Made by a program: the position numbers and the translations under genes. Positions 5,465 to 6,320 of a DNA stretch of 6,320 bases are shown here, in pieces (the first letter of the stretch is position 1; the number at the start of each line of letters is the position of its first letter). Location: assembly GCA_016292575.1 (NCBI GenBank), contig JAEDIH010000099.1, positions 1 through 6,320 of the forward strand. The letters run 5' to 3'. The notes under the pieces are model-generated. The model was not told the DNA's origin, ran no database searches, and saw only the letters and a program-made list of their open reading frames with translations. The stretch is from Clostridiaceae bacterium (lineage in GTDB: Bacteria; Bacillota; Clostridia; Oscillospirales; Acutalibacteraceae).

Positions 5465-5558
5465 ATACGAAATCAGTCAGAAAACTCTTTCGGTTGTATA
5501 ATCGGTATCTTCAGGATTCATATTAAAATAAATTGTTCGCGAATATGCTGTTTTCCTG

Positions 5559-5587
5559 TTGACATATACCCCATAAGGGTATAAAAT
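5559..5587 (+). promoter_or_regulatory. Promoter of the csoR-copA operon
   Basis: TTGACA (5559-5564), 17 bases, TAAAAT (5582-5587). The start point should be near 5594. The spacer is filled by the first CsoR operator and the start point lies within the second, so repression by steric block is built into the layout. Confidence 0.88.
5565..5583. promoter_or_regulatory. CsoR operator 1, between -35 and -10
   Basis: A perfect inverted repeat TATACCC-N5-GGGTATA (arms 5565-5571 and 5577-5583). The TACCC/GGGTA palindrome is the known operator type of copper-sensing CsoR repressors, and the csoR gene follows directly. Apo-CsoR should sit here and block RNA polymerase; Cu(I) should release it. Confidence 0.85.
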
Positions 5588-5591
5588 GATA

Positions 5592-5608
5592 ATACCCCAC
5601 GTGGGTAT
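5592..5608. promoter_or_regulatory. CsoR operator 2, at the transcription start
   Basis: A second perfect ATACCC-N5-GGGTAT (arms 5592-5597 and 5603-5608), with the core CCCACGTGGG fully palindromic. Its centre is 26 bases from the centre of operator 1, placing two CsoR tetramers side by side over the promoter and start point. Confidence 0.84.
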
Positions 5609-5623
5609 GAAAGGATGGTATTG

Positions 5624-5932
5624 ATGTCTGATAAAAAGGTCTGCGGCTGTTGCGGAAAAACAACAAAACGCTCAGAGGAAGAACTCAAAAAGCTGATTCA
5701 CCGCCTAAACCGGATTGAAGGGCAGATTCGCGGAATTCGCGGAATGTTGGAAAAAGACGCTTACTGTGCGGATATTTTAATCCAGTCTGCCGCTGTGAAC
5801 GCTGCGGTCAATGCTTTTAATAAGGAACTGCTGGCGAGTCATATTCGAGGCTGTGTTGCCAGAGATATCCGTGACGGCAAGGATGAAGTAATTGACGAGT
5901 TAGTGGCAACTCTGCAAAAACTGATGAAATAA
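5624..5932 (+). CDS. csoR: Copper-sensing repressor CsoR
   Basis: A small all-helical repressor (DUF156/CsoR-RcnR family) that binds operator DNA in the apo form and lets go when it binds Cu(I). The ATG at 5624 (102 residues) is preferred: AAAGGA (5610-5615) is 8 bases upstream of it but abuts the other ATG at 5615, which would add three residues. The core LIHRLNRIEGQIRGIRGML is the family's first helix, with its DNA-binding positive face. The copper ligand triad Cys-His-Cys is complete: C48 in DAYCADIL, H73 and C77 in SHIRGC (counted from 5624). A short cysteine-rich N-terminus (VCGCCGK) is common in clostridial members. The copper ATPase gene begins 22 bases after its stop, and two matching operators precede it, so it should repress itself and copA. 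The full ligand set argues against the nickel (RcnR), formaldehyde (FrmR) or persulfide (CstR) subfamilies. Confidence 0.93.
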   Translation: MSDKKVCGCCGKTTKRSEEELKKLIHRLNRIEGQIRGIRGMLEKDAYCADILIQSAAVNAAVNAFNKELLASHIRGCVARDIRDGKDEVIDELVATLQKLMK

Positions 5933-5954
5933 AAGGAGGCGTTACAAATAGACT

Positions 5955-6320
5955 ATGGAGCAATATACAGTAACCGGTATGAGCTGCGCCGCCTGCACCG
6001 CCCGGGTGGAAAAAGCGGTTTCAGGTGTGAAAGGGGTAACCTCCTGCTCGGTCAGCCTGCTTACCAATTCCATGGGAGTGGAGGGAACTGCCGAGCCCGA
6101 AGAGATTATAGCGGCGGTTCGTAACGCAGGATACGACGCAGCAATTAAAAAAAGAAGCACAAAGCGAAACACACAGTCATCTTCCGACGGTGATACACTG
6201 AAGGACAGAGAAACCCCCGTGCTTAAAAAGCGGCTGATTGCCTCTCTCGGCTTTTTGGGCGTTCTTATGTATGTTTCTATGGGGCACATGATGTGGGGCT
6301 GGCCTCTGCCGCCTTTCTTC
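5955..6320 (+). CDS. copA: Copper-exporting P1B-type ATPase, N-terminal part
   Basis: The first 122 codons of a long gene cut by the window edge. Residues 1 to about 66 form one heavy-metal-binding (HMA, ferredoxin-like) domain with the copper motif GMSCAAC at 8-14 (C11 and C14). A charged linker (about 65-93) leads into the first membrane helix at about 94-113, ending YVSMGHMMWGWPLPPFF, an MGHM-then-proline pattern typical of clostridial CopA. The catalytic and CPC motifs lie beyond the window. The enzyme should pump Cu(I) out of the cytoplasm using ATP. AAGGAGG (5933-5939) is 15 bases from the ATG, longer than usual, but a TAG at 5949-5951 closes the frame upstream, so no earlier start is possible. 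It is co-transcribed with csoR and should be induced by copper. Confidence 0.92.
   Translation, partial: MEQYTVTGMSCAACTARVEKAVSGVKGVTSCSVSLLTNSMGVEGTAEPEEIIAAVRNAGYDAAIKKRSTKRNTQSSSDGDTLKDRETPVLKKRLIASLGFLGVLMYVSMGHMMWGWPLPPFF

Noticed and set aside
5536..5543. TTCGCGAA palindrome upstream of the csoR promoter.
   Set aside because: Only 8 bases, no second copy, and not related to the CsoR operator pattern; probably chance.

Overview
The window looks like a chromosomal stretch from a low-to-moderate-GC member of the Bacillota, probably a gut-type Clostridia of the Oscillospirales/Ruminococcaceae kind. The basis is strong AGGAGG-type ribosome binding sites, TTGACA/TATAAT promoters, tight intrinsic terminators, a CymR-like Rrf2 regulator beside cysteine-synthesis genes, and a CsoR-CopA copper cassette. 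The genus cannot be fixed from the sequence alone.

Layout. Bases 1-86 are the last 27 codons of a short-chain dehydrogenase/reductase. A 69-codon XRE-type helix-turn-helix gene follows (163-372), with a textbook terminator (394-440). A probable DNA-binding protein gene (528-1024) is intact for most of its length but has no usable start in frame, so it is probably frameshifted near its 5' end. Two hairpins (1048-1123) separate it from the next, convergent gene.

The centre is a sulfur amino-acid block: metY-type O-acetylhomoserine sulfhydrylase (1137-2420, minus), a divergent CymR/IscR-like Rrf2 regulator (2777-3214, plus), and cysteine synthase cysK (3333-4262, minus, convergent with the regulator). 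The stretch 2421-2776 holds divergent promoters for metY and the regulator, several inverted repeats and a short leader ORF. The stretch 4263-4674 holds a perfect-consensus cysK promoter, another short leader ORF, a divergent strong promoter for tcdA, and a degraded-looking small ORF. The main point of interest is the pair of leader ORFs. The one before metY ends Gly-Arg-Met-stop and the one before cysK ends Gly-Arg-Cys-stop. In each case the last sense codon is the amino acid whose pathway the downstream gene serves, which suggests a matched pair of translation-sensing control elements.

The right end carries tcdA (4675-5427, tRNA ct6A dehydratase) with its own terminator. A copper-homeostasis operon follows: csoR (5624-5932) under a promoter with two ATACCC-N5-GGGTAT operators, then the start of a copper-exporting P-type ATPase (5955 to the window edge). 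The copper genes are co-directional, 22 bases apart, and form a classic autoregulated repressor-exporter unit.
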